NCBI RefSeq assembly: GCF_018991925.1
Contig: NW_024742658.1
Coordinates: 5,001-69,000 of the forward strand
Reading direction: 5' to 3'
DNA: 64,000 bases
From: Homarus americanus
Lineage: Eukaryota > Arthropoda > Malacostraca > Decapoda > Nephropidae
Position numbers and translations under genes: made by a program. The notes under the pieces were generated by a model, which saw only the letters and a program-made list of their open reading frames with translations, had not been told where the DNA came from and made no database searches. Positions 1 through 12,464 of the stretch are shown piece by piece. Position 1 is the stretch's first letter. Each line of letters starts with the position of its first letter.

Positions 1-985
1 GTATTTAGTAAGACGTATTAAAAAGAAAAACTCCATCGAAAAAATCTCGTTCATCAAAAAGGAAGTATTATGTTGGTTGAGTCATCCAATAATGCATTAG
101 CAGATGTTTGACTACATATCAGAGTACGTTCACTCGATGGGTTAGTTCACTACCAGAGCCTCGAGTGTCTCACCTTCTGTACATCACCCACGCAAAAATC
201 ACTCTTACCTAGTGTTTCCGTCAAGGCTCTCGAGTTAAAAGGTTCATAAGAAAATTTGTGTCCTGGAGTAGTGACTAAAAGTTTCGTTGAATGAATAATG
301 ATGAGTCGGTAACAAACGTTTCAAATAAAATCGAGTAATTTATGGTAATTCAGTGCAGTATACGAGTAATTTTCTTATTGCTTAATTAAATAACTCACTA
401 ACGAAGTCGGGAGGGCAGACATTTACAGTCTACCCCCCGGGCCGCCCACAACAAATTGCCGGGAAAGGCAGATCTATAGGGTATTGGGGGGCGTTGCCAG
501 CTACGTAAATGGGTTGGGATAGATTGAGAGCAGCCCTTTAATGTGACGCGGTGGTGAAGACGTCATGTCGCGCCCCTTGAGGTGGTACATATCGCTGGTT
601 GTCAGGGAGGAGAGGGGTCGTTCGTTAGCCAGGAGACCAGACACCTACACTGTGAAGTTGGCTGTGTGTACGCTCACGCTAAATCCAGATGTGTATCATG
701 TTGTTTGAGAGACTGAAAAAATCTTCGTGTCTTTTATGCTGAGAGAAAGAGACAGACGGAGAGACAAAGATAGAAAAGAGAAGTCTGGTGATTACACTGA
801 AAAGATTGTTCCGTTTCACACTGACCTCAGGTAAAGATCGTTTCCTGGTTTGGAACGACGATTTTCTTTTTCAATCTAAGAAAGAAATTAAAAAAAAAAA
901 GCAGGGAGAAGGAAAGAGAAAGAGATCAAGCTATAACATTGAAAACATCATTGTGCATTTCACGCTGGCTCACTTGAAAACGTTT

Positions 986-986
<1 letters not shown>
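1..986. other. AT-rich unique DNA, no gene seen
   Basis: All frames are interrupted. The only locally GC-rich part is about 410-620. A possible open frame starting at 788 runs straight into the (AAT)n tract and encodes poly-Asn and poly-Ile, so I do not regard it as coding. Confidence 0.6.
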
Positions 987-1056
<70 letters not shown>

Positions 1057-1059
1057 TAA

Positions 1060-1094
<35 letters not shown>

Positions 1095-1100
1095 TGATAA
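987..1100. repeat. (AAT)n microsatellite
   Basis: A run of AAT/TAA triplets of about 114 bp with a few interruptions (TAAAAATAA, ATGATG). Read in frame it gives poly-Asn followed by poly-Ile, which explains the 105-codon open frame here. Confidence 0.95.
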
Positions 1101-1370
1101 AATGAAAACGAACAAGAATAAGACGAAGGAGAACTATTAATAATAATGCCATAAGTGTAAACAACTAAAGACTTTTATTTTAAGAAACATAAACGTTCGA
1201 GAAATCATTAAATCAATTTCCTTTGGAATTAAATCGTGATAAAGAAATTCAGTTCCACACATCAAAAAAATTATCAGGAATTCCCATCACTGGTATAAAA
1301 TCTTGTCTGAAAATTGCTCCTCTCTTTTATGTACTAACAAGTATAGAAATATATCATAGCTGAGTCCAAC

Positions 1371-1491
1371 TTATCAGCGGCAGCCACAGGTGTATCAGGT
1401 AAAATAATCTACAACTCAATCAAAAGTTATTAGTGGCGGCCACAGGTGCGTCGACGCGAGTAATTTGCATCTCGTTTCCTGCTGCTTTTGT
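1371..1491 (+). repeat. Dispersed repeat, copy A
   Basis: Positions 1419-1491 match 61739-61812 in inverted orientation with about 10 differences in 74 aligned bases. The core contains GGCCACAGGTG and a GTCGACGCGA motif. Copy A also has a diverged internal direct repeat: TTATCAGCGGC at 1371 and TTATTAGTGGC at 1427, 56 bp apart. A weaker related string (TTATCAGCGGCG) occurs near 15825. No coding potential is seen. It could be an old SINE or another interspersed repeat. Confidence 0.7.
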
Positions 1492-1545
1492 CTCACACCT
1501 TGCGTTATAAATTTTACTGACTTGTTCATGTTCCTGGTCATGTTC

Positions 1546-2520
1546 ATAGCAGGATTTGCCTCGAGTGCATATCAACATCTAATGCATTAAATAATTAACT
1601 AACACTTTTGTCAAACGATTACAAAATCAGTTAGGAGTGGGTAGTTAACTAATATCTGTCGGGGTGTCAGCTCCTGGACCAAGAGAATTACAAACAAAAG
1701 CACTATGTGGACATGAAAACAAATAGACGCGTTTAAAAATAATTAACATTCCTTCATGTTAATCAAACAAAAGTTTGGTTCTTAGACTGGAGTTAACCTT
1801 CCTGCAGGTGGTGAGGACAACACAAGAGAAAGTCTCCTTGGTTTCACCAGCTGTGACTTAGGATGACCACCACCTCAGCCTCCAGGACCCAGCTGTAGGA
1901 GACAGCGTCTTAGGGTCGAAGTCTTGTGCACCAACACTGAGGTCCTCGTGATTTTGTGATCCAATAAGGCTTTGACGTGATTTTCGTTATTTAAAATTAT
2001 TTTTGGACTGATGTTTGTATAGAATTGTGTATTTTAAATTAACTGGTGATTTTGTCTCCAGTTAGGTGATATTGTGTTTAAATAGTATTAAAGAAAGAAA
2101 AGTACATCTGGTGGTCTGAACGATTTTTGTGTGTTCTTGGATTCCTTCTTATACTGCCAATTCCAGTTAATTAGCATATTTGAAATTCTCATTACCCTGA
2201 ACTCAGTCCTGGGTCACGGTAATATTGTCGGCCCCTTCTGTGTACACAAAATAACTCGAGAACGGGTTTGCGGATTTTCAACAAACTTCGTGACTTTAGT
2301 CAACATGTCCAAAACGCTCTAAAACTGACAAAGTATAGCTATGGAAACGGATTTTTCGAGAGGTTAAAGAAAACGATGATATTAGACAGTTTTCAACGGT
2401 CACTACATTAATTTACACTAAGATTCTCACAAATTCGATATTTATCTTATTTTTTTCTTTTTTTTGGGGACTAACCCATGCATAGTTCACTGATCCACAT
2501 CGGGGCCTGGGGTGCAAAAT
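1546..2520. other. Unique AT-rich DNA, no gene seen
   Basis: No open frame above about 63 codons and no recognisable motif. The 63-codon frame near 2131-2322 resembles nothing I know. Confidence 0.5.
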
Positions 2521-2582
<62 letters not shown>

Positions 2583-2642
2583 TCAGATCAGTAAAATTAA
2601 AAAATTAAAAAAATATATAAATAATAAAATAATAATGATAAC

Positions 2643-2675
<33 letters not shown>

Positions 2676-2722
2676 GTAATAATAATAATAATAACAACAC
2701 TAATAATAACAATAATAATAAA
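2521..2722. repeat. (AAT)n microsatellite, interrupted
   Basis: Two AAT/TAA tracts (about 2521-2582 and 2618-2722) with AAC and AAAT interruptions. LINE tails in this window also end in ATT triplets, but no LINE sequence precedes these tracts. Confidence 0.9.
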
Positions 2723-3099
2723 AGAAAAAAGAAATTAAATATAAAAAGATCAAGAGTGAGACACAATATATGTATGTTGTGTTGTTAATGTTAAGAGAAA
2801 CAATTGAGACCCTGCAATTGTGTGTAAATGAAGCAGAAAGTCAGATCAGCAACCTGGGACTTGGTCATAATTTTCGTGATGCCATATGGCAACAGGGTCT
2901 ACCATTAGACAAAACATTATGCTTCCAATATCTTCCCAGGCGGTAGTACCTCCCTGTTTGGTAGCTGCCTCTCATGGTAACGGTTCGCAGGCTGAGTGAT
3001 GTTTGATTTTTTTTACTGCATGAACATTTTTTCTCCTACTTGTATCATTTCTACTGTGTCAACAAACTTTCCTAATTGTGACATTTTCTGGTTCTAAAT
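2723..3099. other. Unique spacer before the 31-bp array
   Basis: No open frame of note and no recognisable element. It ends at the first unit of the 31-bp minisatellite. Confidence 0.5.
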
Positions 3100-5583
3100 G
3101 GTGTTGTTGGCCTTGTTGCTGGTCATTGATGGTGTTGTTGGCCTTGTTGCTGGTCATTGATGGTTGTTGGCCTTGTTGCTGGTCATTGATGGTGTTGTTG
3201 GCCTTGTTGCTGGTCATTGATGGTGTTGTTGGCCTTGTTGCTGGTCATTGATGGTGTTGTTGGCCTTGTTGCTGGTCATTGATGGTGTTGTTGGCCTTGT
3301 TGCTGGTCATTGATGGTGTTGTTGGCCTTGTTGCTGGTCATTGATGGTGTTGTTGGCCTTGTTGCTGGTCATTGATGGTGTTGTTGACCTTGTTGCTGGT
3401 CATTGATGGTGTTGTTGGCCTTGTTGCTGGTCATTGATGGTGTTGTTGGCCTTGTTTTGCTGGTCATTAATGGTGTTGTTGGCCTTGTTGCTGGTCATTA
3501 GATGGTGTTGTTGGCCTTGTTGCTGGTCATTGATGGTGTTGTTGGCCTTGTTGCTGGTCATTAATGGTGTTGTTAGCCTTGTTGCTGGTCATTAATGGTG
3601 TTGTTGGTTGTTGCTGGTCATTGATGGTGTTGTTGGCCTTGTTGCTGGTCATTGATGGTGTTGTTGGCCTTTTGTCATTAATGGTGTTGTTGGCCTTGTT
3701 GCTGGTCATTGATGGTGTTGTTGGCCTTGTTGCCTGGTCATTGATGGTGTTGTTAGCCTTGTTGCTGGTCATTGATGGTGTTGTTGGCCTTGTTGCTGGT
3801 CATTGATGGTGTTGTTGGCCTTGTTGCTGGTCATTAATGGTGTTGTTGGCCTTGTTGCTGGTCATTAATGGTGTTGTTGGCCTTGTTGCTGGTCATTGAT
3901 GGTGTTGTTGGCCTTGTTGCTGGTCATTGATGGTGTTGTTGGCCTTGTTGCTGGTCATTAATGGTGTTGTTGGCCTTGTTGCTGGACATTGATGGTGTTG
4001 TTGGCCTTGTTGCTGGTCATTGATGGTGTTGTTAGCCTTGTTGCTGGTCATTGATGGTGTTGTTGGCCTTGTTGCTGGTCATTGATGGTGTTGTTGGCCT
4101 TGTTGCTGGTCATTGATGGTGTTGTTGGCCTTGTTGCTGGTCATTGATGGTGTTGTTGGCCTTGTTGCTGGTCATTGATGGTGTTGTTGGCCTTGTTGCT
4201 GGTCATTAATGGTGTTGTTGGCCTTGTTGCTGGTCATTATGGTGTTGTGTTGCTGGTCATATGGTGTTGTTGGCCTTGTTGCTGGTCATTGATGGTGTTG
4301 TTGGCCTTGTTGCTGGTCGTGGTGTTGTTGGCCTTGTTGCTGGTCATTGATGGTGTTGTTGGCCTTGTTGCTGGTCATTAATGGTGTTGTAGCCTTGTTG
4401 CTGGTCATTAATGGTTTGTTGGCCTTGTTCTGGTCATTGATGGTGTTGCCTTTTGCTGGTCATTGACATTGATGGTGTTGTTGGGTCTTGTTGTTGGTCA
4501 TCATTAATGGTGTTGTTGGTCTTGTTGCTTATCGGTTAATGGTGTTGCTATCTTTGTTAAGTTGGTCATTGATGTGTTGTTGGTCTTGTTGCTGGCTCTG
4601 TCAGATGCAGTGTTGTTGGTCTTGTTGCCGGTCATTGATGGTGTTGTTGGTCTTTGTTGCTGTCACGATGGTGTTGTTGGTCTTGTTGCTTGTCACGATG
4701 GTGTTGTTATCTTGTTGCCGGCCTGGCTGGATGGTGTTGTTGGCCTTGTTGCTGGTCATTGATGGTGTTGTTGGTCTTGTTGCCGGTCATTGATGGTGTT
4801 GTTGGCCCTTGTTGTCGTATTCCATTAATGGTGTTGTTGGTCTTGTTGCTGGTCATCATTGATGGTGTTGTTGGTCTTGTTGCTGGTCATTGATGGTGTG
4901 TTGTTGGTCTTGTTGTTATCGGCTGATGGTGTTGTTGGCCTTGTTGCTGGGTCATTACGGTGTTGTTGGCCTTGTTAAGGTCATCATTGATGGTGTTGTT
5001 GGCCTTGTTGCTGGTCGGTTAATGGTGTTGTTGGTCTTTGTTGCTGGCTCATTGATGGTGTTTGTTTTATCTTGTTGCCGGTCATTGATGGCGTTGTTGG
5101 CCTTGTTGCCGGTCATTGATGGTGTTAAGGGTCTTGTTGCTGGCTTTCCATTGATGGTGTTGTTGGTCTGTTGCCGGTCATTGATGGTGTTGTTGTCTTG
5201 TTGCTGGTCATTGATGGTGCTAAGGGTCCTGTTGTTATCATTGATGGTGTTGTTGGCCTTGTTGCTGGTCAATAATGGTGTTGTTGGCCTTGTTGCTATC
5301 ATTGATGGCAGTTGTTGGCCCTTGTTGGTCATTGATGGTGTTGTTGGCCCTTGTTGCTGGTCATTAATGGTGTTGTTGGCCTGTTGCTATCATTAATGGT
5401 GTTGTTGGCCTTGTTGTTATCATTGATGGTGTTGTTGGCCTTTGTTGGTTGTCATTGATTGGTGTTGTTGGTCTTGTTGCTGGTCATTGATGGTGTTAAG
5501 GGTCTTGTTGGCTCTATTGATGGTGTTGTTGGCCTTGTTGTCATTTGTCGATGGTGTTATGGTCCTTTGTTGCTGGTCATTGT
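3100..5583 (+). repeat. 31-bp minisatellite array (about 80 units)
   Basis: The unit starts GGTGTTGTTGGCCTTG and ends GGTCATTGAT. Successive units at 3191 and 3222 give a period of 31 bp. Because 31 is not a multiple of three, translation cycles through all frames and yields Leu/Val-rich pseudo-proteins, so the open frames of 60-170 codons on both strands here are artefacts. The first 1.1 kb is very homogeneous. From about 4240 onward, units carry frequent indels and substitutions such as GGTCTTG and GCCGG. The plus strand is G/T-rich and almost free of A and C blocks. Confidence 0.97.
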
Positions 5584-5689
5584 TTGATTAGATTCTTGGT
5601 TATGTACTTATTTATGTTCCAGTTTATTGGTAATATAGTCACAATGAACGTCGTATACCTCCTTACCCCACACCTAAACTTCAACTTCC

Positions 5690-7975
5690 TTCTGGGTACA
5701 TCTCCCCCTCCCTGAGTATGCATCTCCCCCATTGGGTACCCAACCCCCCTCCCTGGTACATCTCCCCCTATCTCTGCATACATCTCCCCTACCCTGGGCA
5801 TACAACTCCCTCCCCTAAGTATACATCTCCCCCTCCTGGGTACATCCCCCTCCCTGGGTATATATCTCCCCCTCCCCTGGGCATACATCTCCACCCTCCT
5901 GGGTACACATTCAACCCCCCTCCCCTGGGTACACATCTCCCCCTTTACATCCCTCCTCCCCTGGGTACCATCCCCCCTCCCCTGGGTACACATCTCCCCC
6001 TCCTCTTGGGCATCCATCTCCCCCTCCCCTGGTACACATCTCCCCCTCCTCCTGGGTCACATCTCCCCCTCCCCCTGGGCACATTTCCCTCCCCTTGGGT
6101 ATACATCTCCCCCCTCCCCTGGTACCACCTCCCCCTCCCCTGGATACACATCTCAGCCTCCCCTTGGGCACACATCTCCTCCCCTGGGTATAACTCTCCC
6201 TTCCCCCTGGTACATATCTCCACCCTCCCCAGGGTACACATTTCCCCTCCCCTTGGTACACATGTCCCCCTCACCCTGGGTACACATCTCTCCCTACCCC
6301 TGGGTACACATCTCCGTCCTCCCCTGGGTACACCTCAACCTCCCCCTGGGTACACATCTCCCCTCCCATTGGGTTTACATCTCCCCTTCCCCTGGGTACA
6401 CATCTCCACCCCCTCCCCCTGGTACACATCTCCCCCTCCCCCTTGGTACATCTCCCCTTCCCCTGGGTACACCTCCCTTGGTATAAATCTCCCCCTCCCC
6501 CTGGTACACATCTCCCCCCTCCTTGGTGTACATCTCCCTCCCCCAGGGTGTACATCTCCCCCTCCCCTGGGTATACATCTCCCCTCCCCTGGGTACTCCC
6601 CCCTCCTGAGCTACCCCCCTCCCCTCCTCCCCCTGGTACACATCCCCCCCATGGGTATATCTCTCCCCTCCCCTGGTATACATCTCCACCCTCCCCTGGT
6701 ACACATTCAACCCCTCTCCCTGGGTACACATCTCCCCCTTCCTTGGGCATACCCATCCTCCTCCCCTGGGCCTCCCCCCCCTCCTGGGTACACATCTCTC
6801 CTCTTGGGTATGCATCTCCCCTCCTCCTGGTACACATCTCCCCTCCCTGGGTACCATGTCCCCCTCCCCTGGGTACACATCTCCACCTCCCCTAAGTACA
6901 CATCTCCTCCTCCCCCCAAGTACACATCTCCCCCTCCCCCTTGGCACACATGTCCCCCTCCTGGGTACACATCTCCCTCCCCTTGGGTATACATCTCCCC
7001 TGCTGCCGGTACACATCTCACCTCCCCCTGGGTACATCTTCCCCTCCCCTTGGGTATCCATCCCCCTTCCCCCTGGGCACATCTCCACCCTCCCCAGGTA
7101 CACATCTCCCCCTCCCCTTGGTACATGTCCCTCCCCTGGGTACACATCTCACCTCCCCTTGGGTATACATCTCCCCTGCCCTTGGTACATCTCCTCCTTC
7201 CCCTGGGTGCACATCTCCCCCTCCCCCCTGTGCTACATCCCCTTCTCCCCTGGGTACACCCCCCCCTCCTGGGTATAACCCCCCTCCTCCTGGGTACACA
7301 CCTCCACCCTCCCCTGGGTCACACATCTCCCCCTCCCCTGGTACACATCTCCCTCTCCCCTTGGGTACACATCTCCTCCTCCCCTGGTACACATCTCCCT
7401 CTCTCGTTGGGTACATCTCCCCCTCCCCTGGGTACCTCCTTCCTGGGAAACATCTCCCCCCCCCCTTGGGTACACCCCCCCCTCCCATTGGGTATAAATC
7501 TCCCCCTCCCTTGGTACATCTCCCCCTCCTGGGTTCATCCCTCTCCTGGTACACATCTCCCCCCCCTGGGTACACATCCCCCTTCTCCCCAGGTACAACC
7601 CCCTCCTTGGTGTAAATCTCCCCCCTTCTCCTGGGTACACACCTTCACCCTCCCCTGGGTACACATCTCCCCCTCCCCTGGGTACACATCTCCCCCTCCC
7701 CTGGTACACATCTTCACCTCCCGTTGGGTATACATCTCCTTCTCCCTGGGTGCACATCTCCCCCTCCCTTGGGTATACATCTCCCCTCCCCCTGGGTACA
7801 CATCTCCACCCTCCCCTGGGTACATTCCCCCTCCCCCTGGGTACACATCTCCACCCTCCCCTGGGTACATCCCCCCCCTGGGTCACATCTCCACCCCCCT
7901 GGTACACATCCCCCTCCCCTGGGTACACATCCCCCCCTCCCCTGGTACACATCTTCCCCTCCCCTCGCAACATCT
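5690..7975 (+). repeat. C-rich minisatellite array of about 24 bp units
   Basis: Degenerate tandem units built on CTGGGTACACATCTCCC plus a C-run, mostly 21-25 bp. The plus strand is strongly C-rich and the minus strand strongly G-rich with repeated G3-G5 blocks. One plus-strand frame stays open for 763 codons (5718-8009) and encodes a His/Thr/Pro/Ser/Leu repeat. Several overlapping frames on both strands are also open, as expected when the repeat contains few stop triplets. I treat none of them as a gene. Confidence 0.95.
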
Positions 7976-8094
7976 CTGCTTTATCCTGATTCTAGGTCAT
8001 GAACCTTGATTCAAAAGTTTAATTGCAAATTACGGACGTCCGCGTTGCTGCTTCTTCCTGCCCTGATACTGACATAAGACCCTGATGACTGAGG

Positions 8095-8330
8095 TGATAG
8101 AGCTCTCCTCCCTCCTCTTCTTCCCCCTTATCCTTCCGTTTAGATGGCAAGAAAGTTCTTATTATCATGGGAGAGAAAGAGAAGAGGAAAGAAAAGGGAA
8201 GAAGAAAAGAGAGAAAAGGATATGAGGGAGAAAAAGATGAGGGAGAGAAAGGGAAGATGAGGGAGAGAAGGGAAGATGAAGAGGGAAGAGAGGAGAGAAA
8301 AGGATGAGGAGAAAGGAGATGAGGAAACAA
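8095..8330. repeat. Pyrimidine tract followed by purine tract
   Basis: About 8103-8143 is C/T-rich, and 8168-8330 is a nearly pure A/G stretch of GAGAGAAAGG-type units. The opposed Y and R tracts lie about 25 bp apart. The long minus-strand Ser/Leu/Phe open frames here are low-complexity translations. Confidence 0.8.
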
Positions 8331-11300
8331 AAAGTACAGGCAAATTTTTATCGTAAGTGAATATGTCAGAAAGCACATAAGTAGTTTATTTGAGCTCAAG
8401 AATTAAACCCAGAATGGCATTAAAACTACACTGAAACCTTACCTGAATTATTTACTGTTCACTTAGCACCAGCAGAGAAATAATGGACAGGATCTTGTGG
8501 ATCTGGACCCAAAGCTGGAAAGATTACCCCAGAGCAGTGTTCAAATACTGCGTCATGAGTGTACGAATTTTATAGTTTTCTTTAGAGATGGAATACGGAT
8601 TTAATTTATTTTCACTGTCATGTCTTCATTTATTAGGATAAGCCGTAAACTAACTTAGTGCTTGACCTATTTTATTTCTTCTTTTTTGGGGGTTGAAAAT
8701 GTATTTTTTTCTTCGTGATGAGAATAAATAATACCACTAATTCCTCTTTAACTAAAATCTCGTTTACTGAAGTATCGTTTAATTAAGTCTCGTTTACTGT
8801 AATCTCGAAACCAAAATGTCGTATACTGAACTTTCCTTTACTGTATCCTTGGTTACTGAAGCTTCCTTTGTTGTTCTTCGTGCAGGGATTACAAAAAGCC
8901 AACTTTATGTCCCCATGACTATCCTACATTACTGAGGATTATACTCACATGCCACATTTTATATGCACCACATCTCTTCCCAGACCTTATTTTCTCCTCT
9001 ACAAACCATCACCTGCGAGGAGACTTAACTCAGGTAATATAATATCTCCCCGCTAAGTCCGTCCTCACCCGCCATTGTTGTTTATATTTTCGTATGCATG
9101 ACCGCCAGGTGTCAGCCCAAAGTAAACGCTATTATGATTATTACCTTCTCACTTAACTACGTACAAACTTATCTTTGAGGCCTTTGGGAATTTCTCTTGC
9201 TTGTGTGGATTTAATTTATCTAGATATGTAAGGGTTTTATAATATTACGGTATATAACTAGAGATTTCATGTAATCCTTAAGATGTTGAAGATTGTCATA
9301 TAATCCTAAGAAAACAATATTCAGGAATGTCTTATAATCGTTTGGCCTTCAGCTCACATAACCTAAGGTAACCTGACCTGACATGATTAATGGTTGAGGA
9401 GGATGAAGAATAGTCACAACGAATATAAACATTCCTGAACTCATTAAAAATTACGTCCAATCCCTATTTTAACGTTTTAAGGATTAAGTGAACTTTTAGG
9501 ATTTTAGGGACCACGTGAAATCCATACTTACACAGATTCCCCTAACATACTGTATGCACATCAAGAGACAATATCCATATAGAGTAAACATCGCATTTTA
9601 TGGCGCGTGCGTGTTGCATTAGATCTGGCAACATTGTGGGTCATATAAATTGGATCAAACTTTTTCACTATTGTTTGAGCTTAGTTATTGTTTCTTGTGG
9701 GTCGGCTTTTATTTTTACTTGACTCCCGTAAAGTGAAAATGAATAATTATAAAAAAGTCATAGATCTTTTTGGGGGTAAATTTTCACAGCGATTAAAACC
9801 AGCGTCCGTTTGTTTCCTTGTATTTTTCCAGTAATTAAACAACATTAAAAGCAAGAGTCGTTTCATTTTTTGGTTTTCCTTATTATTTTTTCTTAGAAAT
9901 TTAAACAGAATTTTAGTGTATCGTATTTTACCCCTGCACCATTTCTTAAGACTCGACACAAATTGAATCAGAAACCGATATAAGCCTCGACCCGGCCCAG
10001 CAAGATTAACGTGCTGACCACCACTGCCTCTCCTATTGCTCTTCTACCCTTAAGATTGATTCTCCTAATTACCAAGGAAAGAACTGTGGCCACCGTCCAT
10101 CTTATTTCTCAAAAGACTCACATATACGTTCACTTTTCTTTAACTAGTGTGAGAAAGCATTTGTCCAGCTCACTTAAACTAACGCACAGAAATGGATTCT
10201 CAAAGTTTCGGAAGTTCTATAAGTATTTTTTCTCCTATTTTGAAATGTTAGAATGTATTTAATTGTCTCACTAAAGCAATGATGTAAAAGATGGTAGCTA
10301 AATTAAAGTAAGACTCGACAATATTTGGATGGACTCTCTCTCTCTCTCTCTCTCCTTGCTGTGGTAAAAAAAATTAATTTTTTTTTCAGTGTCATGGTCC
10401 AGAAGGTGGAGAGTGATCAATGTGGTAGCGCGTCAATCTGGGGCCTCGACTTCTGACCTGGGCTGAGTGATCCAAGGAGGAGGAAAGTTGAGAGACTGAT
10501 TGCTTTGAGAGAGAGAAAGTGTGTGTGTGTGTGTGTGTGTGTTTTATCTATGACAAAGGCAGAACTGGTTGGATTATGTCTATATTCATGTTTGTTTACC
10601 TTCAACACAGGGTTAAAACCTCGGCCTGACCTTTACTATAACTAAAGCAAGAAGTAAATGAATTAAAGGTCAAAATTATCACTGTTATTCTCATCTACAC
10701 CTTACTTATTCCATCTCAAAGAAAATGAAATACTAAACACGAAAAATAATCCATTACCAGCTACAAACATGATACCAAGTCAAGCAACGAAAGATTCAAA
10801 TGGGATCAAATATTATTATAGATTAGATAGATATATTTTAACCCAGTCTTTCATAAAGCTGCATCACTGAGACATAAATGCCTGAGTAAATCGGAGCGTT
10901 TGTCGATTTCTGTCATGTTATTGAGAATCGGTCAGAGGTCTCCACGCGTGACAAAGTGGAGTTCTCAAATTTGTAAGTTGGAGTGATACGTGTGTGTGTG
11001 TGTGTGTGTGTGTAAAAGTTGAATATATGAACAAATATACATGGATGCTTTGCAATTGTTGTTTCGTCGCCATTCTCACTATCTTGCACCACTGCCTCAA
11101 TTATTCACCCTTCCTTGAGGTATCTTCACCCTTGATCTACCCAACGTGAGAGGGAGACAAGTGAATAGAATAGACAAAAAGAGAGATAGAAAGTTAGAGT
11201 GGAAATTGATTAGTTTTCCTTAGCTCTCAGGACTTTAACCGGATATAAAAGTGTTTAAAGTCAGGTTTAATTATGCAGAGAGTAAATACGAAATATATGT

Positions 11301-11392
11301 TCATCGCCAGTATATACAAGAGTAAATCTGTATGTGTTTGTGTAATATGTATGAATGTATGTAGTTTTTGTGATATGTATGTATGAGTGTAT
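8331..11392. other. Unique DNA with short microsatellites, no gene seen
   Basis: It contains a degenerate CTCGTTTACTG-type repeat (about 8755-8870), (CT)n at 10333-10354, (GT)n at 10518-10541 and (GT)n at 10989-11013. Open frames are short (up to 83 codons) and unrecognised. Confidence 0.5.
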
Positions 11393-11400
11393 GTTTATAT

Positions 11401-11475
11401 AATAAATAAAATAATAATATTAATAAACGGTTTATTAATAGAGTTGCAGCCGTGGCTGAAAATATACAAACGTAC
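11401..11475 (-). mobile_element. LINE 3' tail fragment, copy 1
   Basis: Read on the minus strand it gives TGTATATTTTCAGCC, then AC, then GGCTG, later AATAAACCG and an (ATT)-rich end. The same order occurs at 29079-29148 and at the 3' end of the LINE at 37979-39786. No coding sequence precedes this copy, so it is a very short 5'-truncated insertion. Confidence 0.65.
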
Positions 11476-12339
11476 GTATAGATGTGTGTGTGTGCGAATA
11501 CATGTGTGTTTATCACCTCAGGGTTCTTCAATATAACTGTCACGTTATTGTAATATTTATGCCAAGACGGAGAGCGAATTTGCATACAAATCACCATTGA
11601 AAGGATAATTCCTCCAGCATCCATTCAATATGGAAATTTCCTCTCGTTAGGAAGAAAAAGAGTAATTAGGCGTTATAAGTAGCTGGCATACTTTACACAT
11701 GATATATTCGTAAGCCGGGCTCTCTGTGTGTGTGTGTGTGTGTCCTGGAAGCAACTGAGCTTCAATCCCCATAAGAAACATTGACTGGGCAGTACTTAGT
11801 TAGGGCAAGGTTCAGATCAGCCGCAACACTTGTATGGTAGGATAATACTGGCAAAAAGGAAAGGTATCATCAGTGGGAATATAAACTTATTCTCAAGCTT
11901 CTGCCGCCAGTTGACACACTGAGAAATTAATAAAAGTGTATCCAGAACTTGCCCTCGACGGCTTCTCACCTGCCAGAACTTTGTGGGAAGTAATCAGAGA
12001 TAAGACGTCCTGTTCTCGCTGGTAAATTCTTCCATAATGTGCACGAATTTGGCGTTCAACCTGTGGGAATTTTAATATTATGAGGACAAAAGCCCTGTTA
12101 AAGTTTGTTGTCCTGTGTGGTAGAGATGACGCTTGTCCCTTAAAATTTGGACACATCTACACCCTGGAGTTTGTGGCCCCCTTTGTCTGCCCCTGTCTGT
12201 CTTTTGCTGACCTGCCTGATAATATACTTTGTGAGTGAGGAATGTTTTTGTTTTGTTTTCAAGTGCGGCTTAACGGAGAGAGTGACTGGGTTTTCGTCAT
12301 TCTTGTTATAATTTTGTTTTAAGGAAATTCAGAATGACT

Positions 12340-12343
<4 letters not shown>
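11476..12343. other. Unique DNA, no gene seen
   Basis: Contains (GT)n at about 11724-11742. An 87-codon minus-strand frame (11893-12156) resembles nothing I know. Confidence 0.45.
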
Positions 12344-12380
<37 letters not shown>

Positions 12381-12384
12381 GTAT

Positions 12385-12461
<77 letters not shown>
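12344..12461. repeat. Compound (AC)n-(TA)n microsatellite
   Basis: (AC)n at about 12344-12376 is followed by (TA)n at about 12381-12461 with one AATATA interruption. It is fully self-complementary in the TA part and therefore able to extrude as a cruciform. Confidence 0.95.

Positions 12462-12464
<3 letters not shown>

Noticed and set aside
788..1105. Poly-Asn protein of 105 codons
   Set aside because: Generated by the (AAT)n microsatellite.
3527..5396. Several 60-168 codon ORFs of Leu/Val or Thr/Asn repeats
   Set aside because: All derive from the 31-bp array translated in different frames on both strands.
5718..8009. 763-codon plus-strand ORF resembling a Pro/His/Thr-rich protein
   Set aside because: It is the C-rich minisatellite read in one of several open frames; the opposite strand is equally open. 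No start context, domain or splice structure.
10425..10480. tRNA-like string (TGGTAGCGCGTC)
   Set aside because: Only an A-box-like string is present; no B-box at the right distance and no cloverleaf.
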